Part shown: piece by piece, positions 40,863 through 48,741 of the stretch
How the letters are laid out: each line of letters begins with the position of its first letter
Numbering within the stretch: position 1 is the first letter of the stretch
The notes under the pieces: model-generated
What the model saw: only the letters and a program-made list of their open reading frames with translations
What the model was told of the DNA's origin: nothing
Database searches by the model: none
Position numbers and translations under genes: made by a program
Source: Microbacterium sp.
GTDB taxonomy: Bacteria > Actinomycetota > Actinomycetes > Actinomycetales > Microbacteriaceae
Length of the DNA stretch: 64,000 nt
Reading direction: 5' to 3'
NCBI GenBank assembly: GCA_031177765.1
Contig: JAPSKH010000006.1
Location: forward strand, 1-64,000

Positions 40863-40994
40863 TACAGTGAGGGGCGCACGGTGCGCTGCACCCCGAGCGG
40901 AAGGAGGAGAAGCGATGACCGTCTTCGTCGTGCCTCGCGTCAGTTCCCCTTCCCGCGAGGTCGCCCGCACCTTCTGACTCGCGGCGACCTCCTG
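40863..40994 (+). promoter_or_regulatory. Promoter, leader and hairpin upstream of RIO kinase
   Basis: TACAGT (40863-40868) is a candidate -10. After it come a perfect AAGGAGG (40901-40907) and the 20-codon ORF. A stem GAGGTCGC (40957-40964) with GCGACCTC (40984-40991) encloses the ORF stop codon. CCTCCT (40988-40993) in the right arm is also complementary to AGGAGG (40902-40907), so two exclusive folds are possible. The kinase's own ribosome site GGAG (41000-41003) follows directly. Confidence 0.55.
40915..40977 (+). CDS. Short upstream ORF (20 codons), possible leader peptide
   Basis: ATG 40915 follows AAGGAGGAGAAGCG, one of the best ribosome sites in the window, at 7-nt spacing. The product starts MTVFVVPRVSS and ends EVARTF; it has no run of one amino acid, unlike classical biosynthetic attenuators. 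Its stop lies in the loop of a stem-loop just before the RIO1 gene, so ribosome movement would open the hairpin. I read it as a regulatory leader ORF, but a functional micropeptide cannot be excluded. Confidence 0.6.
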   Translation: MTVFVVPRVSSPSREVARTF

Positions 40995-41011
40995 TTCTCG
41001 GAGTGTCACCC

Positions 41012-41836
41012 ATGTCATCACTGCGTTTCGACGCATCGTTCCACCCCTCGGCGCGGGAGCTCGAACCCGGGCCCGATCAACGCTGGTCCACGTGGCCGGC
41101 ATCTCCTCCGACGCAGCGGGGCCCGCTTCCGCACCCGGCCTGGCTCGTCACCTCGGCCGGCGCGTTCGACACCGAGTTCGGCATCGTCAAGACCGGCAAG
41201 GAGGCCGACCTCCATCTCATCGAGCGGGCCGTGCCCGGCACGACCGGGTGCCTGCTCGCGGCCAAGCGCTACCGTGACTCGCGGCACAGCGACTTCCATC
41301 GCTCGGGCAGCTATGAAGAGGGCCGTTCGCTGCGCAACACGCGCGACACCCGGGCGCTGCAGCGAAAGTCGTCGTACGGCCGCTCCGTCGCCGCGGGGCA
41401 TTGGGCGGCCAGCGAGTTCGCCGCGCTGCGCACCGCGTGGGAGGCCGGCGTGCCGGTGCCCTACCCGGTGCAGGTGCTCGACACCGAGGTCCTGATGGAG
41501 TTCATCGGCGACGGGCGGGTCGCGGCGCCCCGGCTCTCGCAGAGCCGGCTGCGCGGCGGCGAGCTGCGACCCGCATACGAGCAGGTCATCGACATCCTGC
41601 GCGCGTTCGCGGCGGCCGGGTTCGCCCACGGCGACCTCTCGCCGTACAACCTGCTCGACCACCACGGCCGGATCGTCGTGATCGACCTGCCGCAGATCGT
41701 CGACGTCGCGGCGAACCCGCAGGGCTTCGACTTCTTCCACCGCGACGTCGTCAACGTGTCGACGTGGTTCGCCCGCCGTGGCCTGGAGAACGATCCGGAG
41801 GCGCTCTTCGGCGAGCTCGTCGCCATCATGTGGTGA
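41012..41836 (+). CDS. RIO1-like atypical protein kinase
   Basis: 274 residues. Kinase motifs: FGIVKTGKEADLHLIE (nucleotide loop of RIO type), LLAAKRYRD with the catalytic Lys, an inserted arginine-rich segment HSDFHRSGSYEEGRSL, VLMEFIGDG hinge, HGDLSPYNLLDH catalytic loop with Asp, and VIDLPQIVD with the metal-binding Asp. RIO kinases in bacteria are poorly characterised; archaeal and eukaryotic ones act in ribosome maturation. ATG 41012 has GGAG at 8-nt spacing; GTG 41003 in frame is less likely. It lies downstream of a 20-codon upstream ORF. Confidence 0.85.
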   Translation: MSSLRFDASFHPSARELEPGPDQRWSTWPASPPTQRGPLPHPAWLVTSAGAFDTEFGIVKTGKEADLHLIERAVPGTTGCLLAAKRYRDSRHSDFHRSGSYEEGRSLRNTRDTRALQRKSSYGRSVAAGHWAASEFAALRTAWEAGVPVPYPVQVLDTEVLMEFIGDGRVAAPRLSQSRLRGGELRPAYEQVIDILRAFAAAGFAHGDLSPYNLLDHHGRIVVIDLPQIVDVAANPQGFDFFHRDVVNVSTWFARRGLENDPEALFGELVAIMW

Positions 41837-41868
41837 AGCCGGCCCGGCCGCCAGGACCGCGGGACGCG

Positions 41869-42207
41869 TCACCAGCCGTGCACGTTGAACCACTCCTGGC
41901 GGCGCCGGGCCTCGCCCTCCGGCTCCGCCTCGGCGGACGTGTCGTGCTCGCGCAGTCGTCCGGCGGCGTCGAGCTCGACGAACCGCAGGCACACCGCGCA
42001 CAGCGCACGGCCGTCCGGGTAGCCGTCGGGCATCGTCGCGGCCGGTTCGCCGCTTTCGCCGGATCCGGCGCAGCGCGGCGCGTCGGCCGAGGCATCCGTC
42101 CACATGATCGCGCGGTGGCGGTGCAGGCCCGGATGGTCGAGCGGCCGTGTGCAGCGGCGGCCGGCGCTGCGGCTGCGGCAGAAGCGCATCACCGCCTCGC
42201 CGCTCAC
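41869..42207 (-). CDS. Small Cys/His-rich protein, coupled to MFS gene
   Basis: 112 residues from GTG 42207, which overlaps the MFS stop (GTGA); an in-frame ATG is at 42189. Two possible metal-binding patches are visible: MRFCRSRSAGRRCTRP..HPGLHRHRAIMW, and CAVCLRFVELDAAGRL. These look like zinc ribbons of actinobacterial small proteins whose function is unknown. It converges with the RIO kinase gene at a 32-bp gap. Either start is possible; the coupling favours the GTG. Confidence 0.6.
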   Translation of the reverse strand: MSGEAVMRFCRSRSAGRRCTRPLDHPGLHRHRAIMWTDASADAPRCAGSGESGEPAATMPDGYPDGRALCAVCLRFVELDAAGRLREHDTSAEAEPEGEARRRQEWFNVHGW

Positions 42208-43493
42208 GATTTGCTCCGAGGTACGAAGCGCGGCACCCAGCGGACGAATGCCAGGGCGCCGAGCAGCCCGATCCCGCCCATGACGCCGGTCGCGACGGCG
42301 AGCGAGGACACCGCCGCGATGCCCGACACCAAGAGCGGGGCGGCGGCGCCACCGGCATCGGTCAGCGTGCGCCACGAGCCGAGGAACGGCGCCGGATCGG
42401 CCTTCGGTGCGACGTCGGCGCCGAGGGTCAGCAGGATGCCGCTCGACAGCCCGTTGCCGACGCCCAGCACCGCGGCGAACATCGCGAACCACATCGCGGA
42501 CTGATCGAGATCGTGGGTGAAGGCGAGGGCCAGGAACCCAGCTCCCATGAGCAGCATCGCCGGCAGCGCCGCCCACAGCCGGCCGAAGCGGTCCATGACC
42601 TGGCCGCTGGCGTAGAAGAGAGCGAAGTCGATCGCGCCGGAGATGCCGACGACGAGTGCGATCGTCTGCGGGTCCAGACCGATCGACACACCCCACAGCG
42701 GCAGCACGACCTGCCGCGCCGAGCGGACGGCGGAGAGGGATGCCGCGGCCAGTCCCAGCCGGGACAGCACGTCGCGGTGCCGGACCATCGTGCGGAACAC
42801 CCCGGTGCCCGGCCCGCTCCGGCGGTCGACAGCGGGAACGGAGCCGGTGACCGGCTCGCCGGTGTCCTCCATGCTCGCCGTCGCGTTGCGGCCATCGATC
42901 CGGGCGAACCGCCTCTCTGGATCGGGGCCGAGGAGCACGAGGAGCACGGTCGCGACGAGGCATGCCGCGAAGAACCAGATCGTCGCGTGCTCGTCGTGGA
43001 ACAGCACGAGAAGTCCCGCGGCGACGAACGGGCCGATGAACATCCCGAGGCGGAACGTGCCGCCCAGCAGCGACAGGGCACGTGCGCGGAAAGACAGCGG
43101 CACGCGCGTGGTCATGAAGGAGTGCCGGGCGAGCCCGAACGCGGCGGCGCAGAACCCGATGAGGAACACCGCCATCGCGAAGACCGGCAGCGTCGGCGCG
43201 ACGGCGAGGACCACCACCCCGGCGAGGGACACGGTGCCGGCGATCGACATCGTCAGCCGCTCGCCGATGCGGGCGACCGCCCACCCGGCCGGGATGTTGC
43301 CGCACAGCTGCCCGACGACCAGCGCCGAGGCCACGAGCGCCGCGGTCGCGACGTCCGCCCCGAGCTGCGCGGCGATCACGGGGATCAGGGGGATCACCGC
43401 CCCCTCGCCGAGGGCGAAGAGCACCGTCGGGCCGTACACCATCGGACCGAACCGCCACAGCACGTCGCGGGCGGTGGGGGAGCGATCGGACAT
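42204..43493 (-). CDS. Major facilitator superfamily transporter, 12 spans
   Basis: 429 residues with 12 predicted helices and a central cytoplasmic loop of about 50 residues ([18 protein letters not shown]...). The MFS motif A-like [18 protein letters not shown] lies between helices 2 and 3. The half-repeat [12 protein letters not shown] marks the second half. The substrate is unknown; the helix pattern resembles drug/metabolite exporters. TAACGT on the minus strand (complement of 43501-43506) ends 7 nt before the ATG. It is divergent from prfB with overlapping -10 boxes. Confidence 0.86.
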   Translation of the reverse strand: MSDRSPTARDVLWRFGPMVYGPTVLFALGEGAVIPLIPVIAAQLGADVATAALVASALVVGQLCGNIPAGWAVARIGERLTMSIAGTVSLAGVVVLAVAPTLPVFAMAVFLIGFCAAAFGLARHSFMTTRVPLSFRARALSLLGGTFRLGMFIGPFVAAGLLVLFHDEHATIWFFAACLVATVLLVLLGPDPERRFARIDGRNATASMEDTGEPVTGSVPAVDRRSGPGTGVFRTMVRHRDVLSRLGLAAASLSAVRSARQVVLPLWGVSIGLDPQTIALVVGISGAIDFALFYASGQVMDRFGRLWAALPAMLLMGAGFLALAFTHDLDQSAMWFAMFAAVLGVGNGLSSGILLTLGADVAPKADPAPFLGSWRTLTDAGGAAAPLLVSGIAAVSSLAVATGVMGGIGLLGALAFVRWVPRFVPRSKS

Positions 43494-43500
43494 CGCTTCC

Positions 43501-43510
43501 ACGTTAGTCT
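43501..43510. promoter_or_regulatory. Overlapping divergent -10 boxes of MFS gene and prfB
   Basis: ACGTTA (43501-43506) is TAACGT on the minus strand, and TAGTCT (43505-43510) is on the plus strand; they share two bases. They lie 7 nt and 8 nt before the two start codons, so only 25 bp separate the starts and the two promoters cannot be filled together. Confidence 0.6.
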
Positions 43511-43518
43511 GGAGTGTC

Positions 43519-44631
43519 ATGCTCGAACTCGACCTCTCCGACGACATCCAGGCGCTTCGCTCCACCTTCGACGACATCCGCGCCGTCGTCGATGTCGACG
43601 CGCTCACCGCTGAGATCGCGCGGCTGAGCGAGGAGGCCGGCGCTCCCGACCTGTGGGACGACGTCGAGAAGGCGCAGAAGGTCACCAGCGCCCTCAGCCA
43701 CCGGCAGGCCGAGCTCAAGCGCATCACCGACATCGAGCAGCGGCTCGACGACCTCGACGTCCTCGTCGAGCTCGCCAACGAGATGGACGACGAGGACTCC
43801 GCCGAGGAGGCCCGCCGCGAGCTCGCAGAGCTCGAGGACATCGTCGGCCAGCTCGAGGTGCAGACCCTCCTCGACGGCGAGTACGACGACCGCGCGGCGG
43901 TCGTGACCATCCGCTCCGGCGCCGGCGGCGACGACGCCACGGACTTCGCAGAGATGCTCATGCGCATGTACCTGCGCTGGGCTGAGCGCCACAAGTACCC
44001 CGTCAAGGTGATGGACACCTCCTACGCCGAGGGTGCGGGCATCAAGTCCGCGACCTTCGAGGTCGACGCGCCGTACGCCTACGGCACCCTCTCGGTCGAG
44101 GCGGGCACTCACCGTCTCGCGCGCATCAGCCCCTTCGGGGGCGCCGACAAGCGGCAGACGAGCTTCGCCGCCGTCGAGGTCATCCCCGTCATGGAGGAGG
44201 CCGTCGAAGTGGACATCCCCGAGGGCGACATCCGCGTCGACGTCTTCCGCTCGTCGGGCCCCGGCGGGCAGTCGGTCAACACGACCGACTCCGCCGTGCG
44301 CATCACGCACATCCCCACCGGCATCGTCGTGTCGATGCAGAACGAGAAGTCGCAGATCCAGAACCGCGCCGCGGCGATGCGGGTCCTGCAGACGCGCCTG
44401 CTCCTGCTCAAGCGCGAGGAGGAGGCGGCGAAGAAGAAGGAGCTCGCCGGCACCATCACCGCCAGCTGGGGCGACCAGATGCGCTCGTACTTCCTCTACG
44501 GCCAGCAGCTCGTCAAGGACCTCCGCACCGGTCACGAGGTCGGCAACCCGGCGACGGTGTTCGACGGCGATCTCGACGGCTTCATCGCCGCCGGCATCCG
44601 GTGGCGCAAGCGCAAGGACGACGACGACTGA
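43519..44631 (+). CDS. prfB: Peptide chain release factor 2
   Basis: 370 residues. It recognises UGA/UAA stops and triggers peptide release. The tripeptide anticodon SPF is in [11 protein letters not shown]; the GGQ loop is in [15 protein letters not shown]. The N-terminal coiled helical domain is [15 protein letters not shown]... The reading frame is continuous, without the internal UGA and +1 frameshift used for autoregulation in many bacteria. TAGTCT ends 8 nt before ATG 43519. Neighbours ftsE, ftsX and smpB follow in the same direction, the usual actinobacterial order. Confidence 0.97.
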   Translation: MLELDLSDDIQALRSTFDDIRAVVDVDALTAEIARLSEEAGAPDLWDDVEKAQKVTSALSHRQAELKRITDIEQRLDDLDVLVELANEMDDEDSAEEARRELAELEDIVGQLEVQTLLDGEYDDRAAVVTIRSGAGGDDATDFAEMLMRMYLRWAERHKYPVKVMDTSYAEGAGIKSATFEVDAPYAYGTLSVEAGTHRLARISPFGGADKRQTSFAAVEVIPVMEEAVEVDIPEGDIRVDVFRSSGPGGQSVNTTDSAVRITHIPTGIVVSMQNEKSQIQNRAAAMRVLQTRLLLLKREEEAAKKKELAGTITASWGDQMRSYFLYGQQLVKDLRTGHEVGNPATVFDGDLDGFIAAGIRWRKRKDDDD

Positions 44632-44696
44632 CCGGATGCCACTGCCGGGGTGTCGCTGAACCCGGCCACGAGGCATCCGCTTAGGCTCGATAGGCC

Positions 44697-45941
44697 ATGA
44701 TCCGGTTCGAGAACGTCACGAAGCGCTTCCGCGGCACTTCGAGACCCGCCCTCAGCAATGTCGACTTCGAAGTCCAACGGGGGGAGTTCGTCTTCCTCGT
44801 CGGGGCCTCGGGTTCCGGGAAGTCCTCGTGTCTGAGGCTCATCCTGCGGGAGGAGACCCCCAGCGAGGGCCGCGTCGTCGTGCTCGGGCGCGACCTCCGC
44901 TCGCTGTCGAACCGGAAGGTGCCGTACTTCCGCCGCCACGTCGGCGCGGTGTTCCAGGACTTCCGGCTGCTGCCGACCAAGACCGTCTTCCAGAACGTCG
45001 CCTTCACGCTGCAGGTGATCGGATCATCGCGCGCCTTCATCCAGCAGGCGGTGCCGGAGGTGCTCGCGCTCGTGGGCCTCGCCGGCAAGGAGAAGCGCTT
45101 CCCGCACGAGCTGTCCGGCGGTGAGCAGCAGCGCGTCGCGATCGCGCGGGCGCTCGCGAATCGGCCCCAGGTGCTGCTCGCCGACGAGCCCACGGGAAAC
45201 CTCGACCCGGCGACCTCGGTCGACATCATGCAGCTGCTCTCGCGCATCAACGCCAACGGCACCACGGTCGTCATGGCCACGCACGAGGCCGGCTTCGTCG
45301 ACCAGATGCAGCGCCGCGTGATCGAGCTGCGGCACGGCGAGATGATCCGCGACGAGCGTCACGGCGGCTACGGCGACACCTCCAGCATCCCGAGCCTCGC
45401 ACCCGAGCCCGAGCGCGGGGCCGCCGCCGTCGCCGCCCTCACCGCGGTGCTCGAACTGCACCGCGAGATCGTCGAGACCGGGACGGTCGAGCCTGACGTG
45501 GTCGACGCCGCCGTCTCGGCCGCGAGCATCGCCGCGGAGTCCGAGATCCAGGAGCAGGTGGCCGAGGCGACGCAGGCGGCGGCCGCGGAGTCCGCCGCGG
45601 CACTCGCGCGGCAGACCGAGACAGAGGACCCGCGCCCCGCGTCCGCGCAGCCGGCTCCCGCTCAGCCCGTCACCCGACCTGCCGCATCGACGGGCTCCCG
45701 CCCGTCGTCTCCGGACCCGGTCTCCGCACCGCAGCAGGCGCCGACCGCTCAGCCGACGCAGGACGCCGCCCGCACATCCGCCGGGCGACCGCCGGAGCCT
45801 GCACCGCAGCCGCCGACGTCTCAGACGAACCCCATCCCGGTCGTCGAGGCGCTCGAGCTGGATGTCGCCGAACTGGGCCTCGCCGACCGGCTGGGTCTGG
45901 GCAAGACGGATCAGGACGACGAAGTGGGGCCGACCTCGTGA
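44697..45941 (+). CDS. ftsE: Cell division ATPase FtsE with long C-terminal extension
   Basis: 414 residues, nearly twice the usual 220-230. Residues 1-225 form the FtsE ATPase: Walker [15 protein letters not shown], signature [17 protein letters not shown], Walker [23 protein letters not shown]. The rest is Ala/Pro/Gln-rich ([17 protein letters not shown]) with a short hydrophobic/acidic end [20 protein letters not shown] that could be a helix. FtsEX links the divisome to peptidoglycan hydrolases such as RipC. TAGGCT ends 9 nt before the ATG. The stop overlaps ftsX GTG (GTGA). Confidence 0.95.
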   Translation: MIRFENVTKRFRGTSRPALSNVDFEVQRGEFVFLVGASGSGKSSCLRLILREETPSEGRVVVLGRDLRSLSNRKVPYFRRHVGAVFQDFRLLPTKTVFQNVAFTLQVIGSSRAFIQQAVPEVLALVGLAGKEKRFPHELSGGEQQRVAIARALANRPQVLLADEPTGNLDPATSVDIMQLLSRINANGTTVVMATHEAGFVDQMQRRVIELRHGEMIRDERHGGYGDTSSIPSLAPEPERGAAAVAALTAVLELHREIVETGTVEPDVVDAAVSAASIAAESEIQEQVAEATQAAAAESAAALARQTETEDPRPASAQPAPAQPVTRPAASTGSRPSSPDPVSAPQQAPTAQPTQDAARTSAGRPPEPAPQPPTSQTNPIPVVEALELDVAELGLADRLGLGKTDQDDEVGPTS

Positions 45942-46852
45942 GGCTGGGATTGATCCTGTCGGAGGCGTTCACCGGACTGCGCCGGAACGTCTCGATGGTG
46001 GTGTCCGTCGTCCTCGTCACGTTCGTCTCGCTGACGTTCGTCGGCGCCGCGATCCTCATGCAGATGCAGATCGGCACCATGCGCGACTTCTGGGTCGACC
46101 GCGCTCAGGTGGCGATCTACATGTGCACCGACATCTCGCAGTCGCCCACGTGCGCCAACGGCGTGGCGACGCAGGAGCAGCTGGACGCGGTGCAGGAGAA
46201 GCTCGATGGTCCCGCGCTCTCGCCGCTCATCCGCGACGTGCGCTTCGAGAACAGCGAGGAGGCGTACCAGAACGTCATCGAGCTGCTCGGCGAGGACTAC
46301 GCCAGCGTCATCACGCCCGACCAGCTCAACCAGACCTACTGGATCAACCTCGTCGATCAGCGCCAGTCCGACGTGATCATCGAGGCGTTCACCGGAACGG
46401 ACGGCGTCGAGGAGGTGCAGGACCAGCTGCAGTACCTCGAGCCGCTCTTCTCCGCGCTCACCATCGCGACCTACATCGCCGTCGGCATCGCCGCGCTCAT
46501 GCTGATCGCAGCCGTGCTGCTGATCGCGACCACGATCCGCCTGTCGGCCTACGCGCGCCGGCGGGAGCTCGGCATCATGCGCCTCGTCGGAGCGTCCAAC
46601 CGGTTCATCCAGACGCCATTCATCCTCGAGGGCGTGTTCGCGGCGCTCATCGGATCGCTGCTGGCCAGCGGGGCCGTGCTCGCCGGCGTGCACTTCGGCG
46701 TAGCGGGATACCTGCGGACCCGCGTCGAGTTCGTCACGACGTGGGTGGGCATGGGCGAGGCATGGCTCGTCGTGCCGGTGCTGATCCTCGTCGGCGTCGT
46801 CCTCGCCGCGCTGTCGGCGGGATTCGCCATTCGTCGCTGGCTGCGCGCGTAG
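45938..46852 (+). CDS. ftsX: Cell division permease FtsX
   Basis: 304 residues. Four helices: one near 20-42 (VSMVVSVVLVTFVSLTFVGA), then three at the C-terminus (YIAVGIAALMLIAAVLLIA, GVFAALIGSLLASGAVLAG, LVVPVLILVGVVLAALSAGF). The external domain between them (about 45-170) is the region that contacts wall hydrolases; it has two Cys (YMCTDISQSPTCANG) likely forming a disulfide. The RRRELGIMRLVGAS coupling helix fits FtsE. GTG start overlaps the ftsE stop. Confidence 0.95.
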   Translation: MRLGLILSEAFTGLRRNVSMVVSVVLVTFVSLTFVGAAILMQMQIGTMRDFWVDRAQVAIYMCTDISQSPTCANGVATQEQLDAVQEKLDGPALSPLIRDVRFENSEEAYQNVIELLGEDYASVITPDQLNQTYWINLVDQRQSDVIIEAFTGTDGVEEVQDQLQYLEPLFSALTIATYIAVGIAALMLIAAVLLIATTIRLSAYARRRELGIMRLVGASNRFIQTPFILEGVFAALIGSLLASGAVLAGVHFGVAGYLRTRVEFVTTWVGMGEAWLVVPVLILVGVVLAALSAGFAIRRWLRA

Positions 46853-46939
46853 CATCCGCCCCCGGTTCCCGCCCCGTCCGCCCGCCGCGGTAGACTGACA
46901 GGCTGCCGCCTCGGATGCGGCATCCAGCGAGGAGAGATC

Positions 46940-47416
46940 ATGCCCAGGGAACGCGGTGAGAAGGTCGTCGCGACCAATCGTCGCGCGCGCCACGAGTACA
47001 ACATCGAGAAGACCTACGAAGCAGGTCTCGTGCTCACGGGCACCGAGGTGAAGTCGCTGCGCGAGGGTCGGGCGAATCTCACCGACGGCTATGCGTACAT
47101 CGACGGCGGCGAGGCGTTCCTGGATGCCGTGCACATCCCCGAGTACGCGCAGGGCCACTGGACCAACCACTCCGCCAAGCGCACCCGCAAGCTGCTGCTG
47201 CACAAGGAGGAGATCGTCAAGCTGTCCCATGCGATCTCCGCGGGCGGGTACACCCTCGTGCCGCTGAAGCTCTACTTCTCCGACGGGCGCGCGAAGGTCG
47301 AGATCGCGGTGGCGAAGGGCAAGCGCGAGTACGAGAAGCGCCAGACCATCCGCGAGCGCGAGGACAAGCGCGAGGCCGAGCGTGCCATGCGCACCCGCAA
47401 CCGTCTGGGGGAGTAG
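46940..47416 (+). CDS. smpB: SsrA-binding protein SmpB
   Basis: 158 residues. It binds tmRNA and brings it to stalled ribosomes. Typical motifs: [72 protein letters not shown] and the basic tail [20 protein letters not shown] that enters the decoding site. GAGGAGAG lies about 6 nt before the ATG. Its partner ssrA is encoded at 48254. A TAGACT (46892-46897) is a candidate -10 with a leader of about 40 nt. Confidence 0.97.
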   Translation: MPRERGEKVVATNRRARHEYNIEKTYEAGLVLTGTEVKSLREGRANLTDGYAYIDGGEAFLDAVHIPEYAQGHWTNHSAKRTRKLLLHKEEIVKLSHAISAGGYTLVPLKLYFSDGRAKVEIAVAKGKREYEKRQTIREREDKREAERAMRTRNRLGE

Positions 47417-47419
47417 CGC

Positions 47420-48091
47420 TCAGCGCGCGGTGAACCGCGCCTCCACCGCGGCGGCGACGACGATGTCCTCCGGCTGCAGCTGCACCGCCGGCGCATCGGC
47501 GCTCTCGCTCGCGAAGGACGCTCTCGCCATCAGCATGCGCGGGGTGGGGGATGCGTCGGCGCTGTCATGACGGAGAAGTCCGACATCGGCGACCTCGAGG
47601 GGCGCCACATCCGCGAAGCCCAGCGCTCCCGCGTATGCCGTCGCGCGGGTGACCGCGACGCCGACCGCGTGCGTCGCGACCTCCCGCTCCACCGCGGCGC
47701 GCGTCTCGGGCGTCAGTCGCCATTCGATTCCCGTCAGCTGCACCCCGTCTCGCTCGGCGACGTCGCCCGCCCACCACGACAGCACCGCGAAGTCGGAGAA
47801 GGTCGCCGTGACGTCGACGCTCGCATGATGCACCGGCGCGAGCCGCCGGCCCTCGGGGCTCCACGGACGCTCCGACCACACCGTGACCCGCTGGCTCGTC
47901 CACTCGATCACCGTGCCGGCCTCGGCCCGCGACGCGAGATCTTCGCGGACGGGCTCTGCGAGGGCCGCCATGCGTTCGACGACGGCCCCACGCTCGCGAC
48001 CCTCCGCCCGGATGGTCAGGTGCGCCACCGCGCGCTCGGGCGGGATCCGCACCTCGTGCTCGCCTCGGACGGTGATGACGACATCGTTCAT
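47420..48091 (-). CDS. SIMPL (DUF541) domain protein
   Basis: 223 residues. It begins VITVRGEHEVRIPPERAVAHLTIRAEGRERGAV, matching the SIMPL fold (SxG-E/Q-x-PDxA). A second half has LTGIEWRLTPETRAAVEREVATHAVGVAVTRA, the long helix of that fold, with AYAGALGFADVAPLEVADVG. The domain is found in periplasmic and signalling proteins, but no signal peptide is seen here, so it may be cytoplasmic. Function unknown. TAGAGT (complement of 48099-48104) ends 7 nt before the ATG. Confidence 0.8.
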   Translation of the reverse strand: MNDVVITVRGEHEVRIPPERAVAHLTIRAEGRERGAVVERMAALAEPVREDLASRAEAGTVIEWTSQRVTVWSERPWSPEGRRLAPVHHASVDVTATFSDFAVLSWWAGDVAERDGVQLTGIEWRLTPETRAAVEREVATHAVGVAVTRATAYAGALGFADVAPLEVADVGLLRHDSADASPTPRMLMARASFASESADAPAVQLQPEDIVVAAAVEARFTAR

Positions 48092-48172
48092 GACGCCGAC
48101 TCTACGCACCCCGGCCACCTGCACCAGGATTCCGCTCCGAGGACGGGAATGGCGACCCCACGGCATCCGTTG

Positions 48173-48253
48173 TATCCTGATGTGCTCGGAAGCTTCGGCG
48201 CCGAGTTGTGACAACTCCACAGTGTGACAGCGGTCCTTCGCACGAAGGCTCAC
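48173..48253 (+). promoter_or_regulatory. ssrA promoter and 5' leader hairpins
   Basis: TATCCT (48173-48178) is a probable -10; the primary transcript would start near 48185, about 70 nt before mature tmRNA. That leader contains two neat stems, GAGTTG/CAACTC (48203-48217) and CCTTCG/CGAAGG (48235-48248). The second ends 5 nt before the mature 5' end, a suitable place for RNase processing. Confidence 0.5.
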
Positions 48254-48622
48254 GGGGATGATCGGTTTCGACATCGCCTGCGAATCTGCGTGAAGCGGGC
48301 CGAGGATGCAGGGTTATCTCGTGAACGCTCCCTGCGAACCAATAACTGCCAATAAGCAGCAGTCTGACTTCGCCCTCGCTGCCTAAGCGAGTCCGATAGT
48401 CCGTCAGTCCGTGGGTGATCCCGACACGGTTCCTGGCGTCATCTAGGGATCTTGCTGCGCGTCGGTGCCTGAACGCCGCGCGGGACTCTTTCAGGCTGGG
48501 CCCGTCGACTCAGGTGTCTGTGACAAGAGTCGGGGCCGAGCAGAACGTCTGCACAGACTGCGCCCGGAGAAGCCGCAGTATCTCAGCGATGGACGGGGGT
48601 TCGATTCCCCCCATCTCCACCA
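48254..48622 (+). ncRNA. ssrA: tmRNA (transfer-messenger RNA)
   Basis: 369 nt. The 5' end GGGGATGATCGGTTTCGAC pairs with the 3' end CATCTCC, forming the tRNA-like acceptor, and the T arm GGGGGTTCGATTCCCCC precedes ACCA (CCA encoded). The tag frame runs 48348-48386: GCC resume codon, then AAT AAG CAG CAG TCT GAC TTC GCC CTC GCT GCC TAA, giving ANKQQSDFALAA. The DFALAA end is the classic proteolysis signal. Pseudoknot-like GC repeats fill the remainder. It lies 3' of smpB on the same strand, with the SIMPL gene between on the opposite strand. Confidence 0.96.
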
Positions 48623-48635
48623 GCCGCTGTCACAG

Positions 48636-48680
48636 AGGAGGGCCCGAGAGCCGCGAAACCACGCGGATCTCGGGCCCTTC
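48636..48680 (+). terminator. ssrA terminator
   Basis: The arms GGGCCCGAGAGCCGCG (48640-48655) and CGCGGATCTCGGGCCC (48662-48677) form a long GC-rich stem with one mismatch, followed by TTCTCATT. It is a clear intrinsic terminator 18 nt after the tmRNA end. Confidence 0.85.
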
Positions 48681-48741
48681 TCATTACAGAAAGACGAACG
48701 GGGTCTGGTTTTCGGGCGCAGCCGGCCGTAGCTTGTCTGCC

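Noticed and set aside
43519..43700. Search for an RF2 frameshift site
   Set aside because: No in-frame stop or slippery sequence is present near codon 25.
48415..48741. Upstream extension of the LPXTG protein
   Set aside because: It would run through tmRNA and its terminator; the signal peptide begins at 48742.
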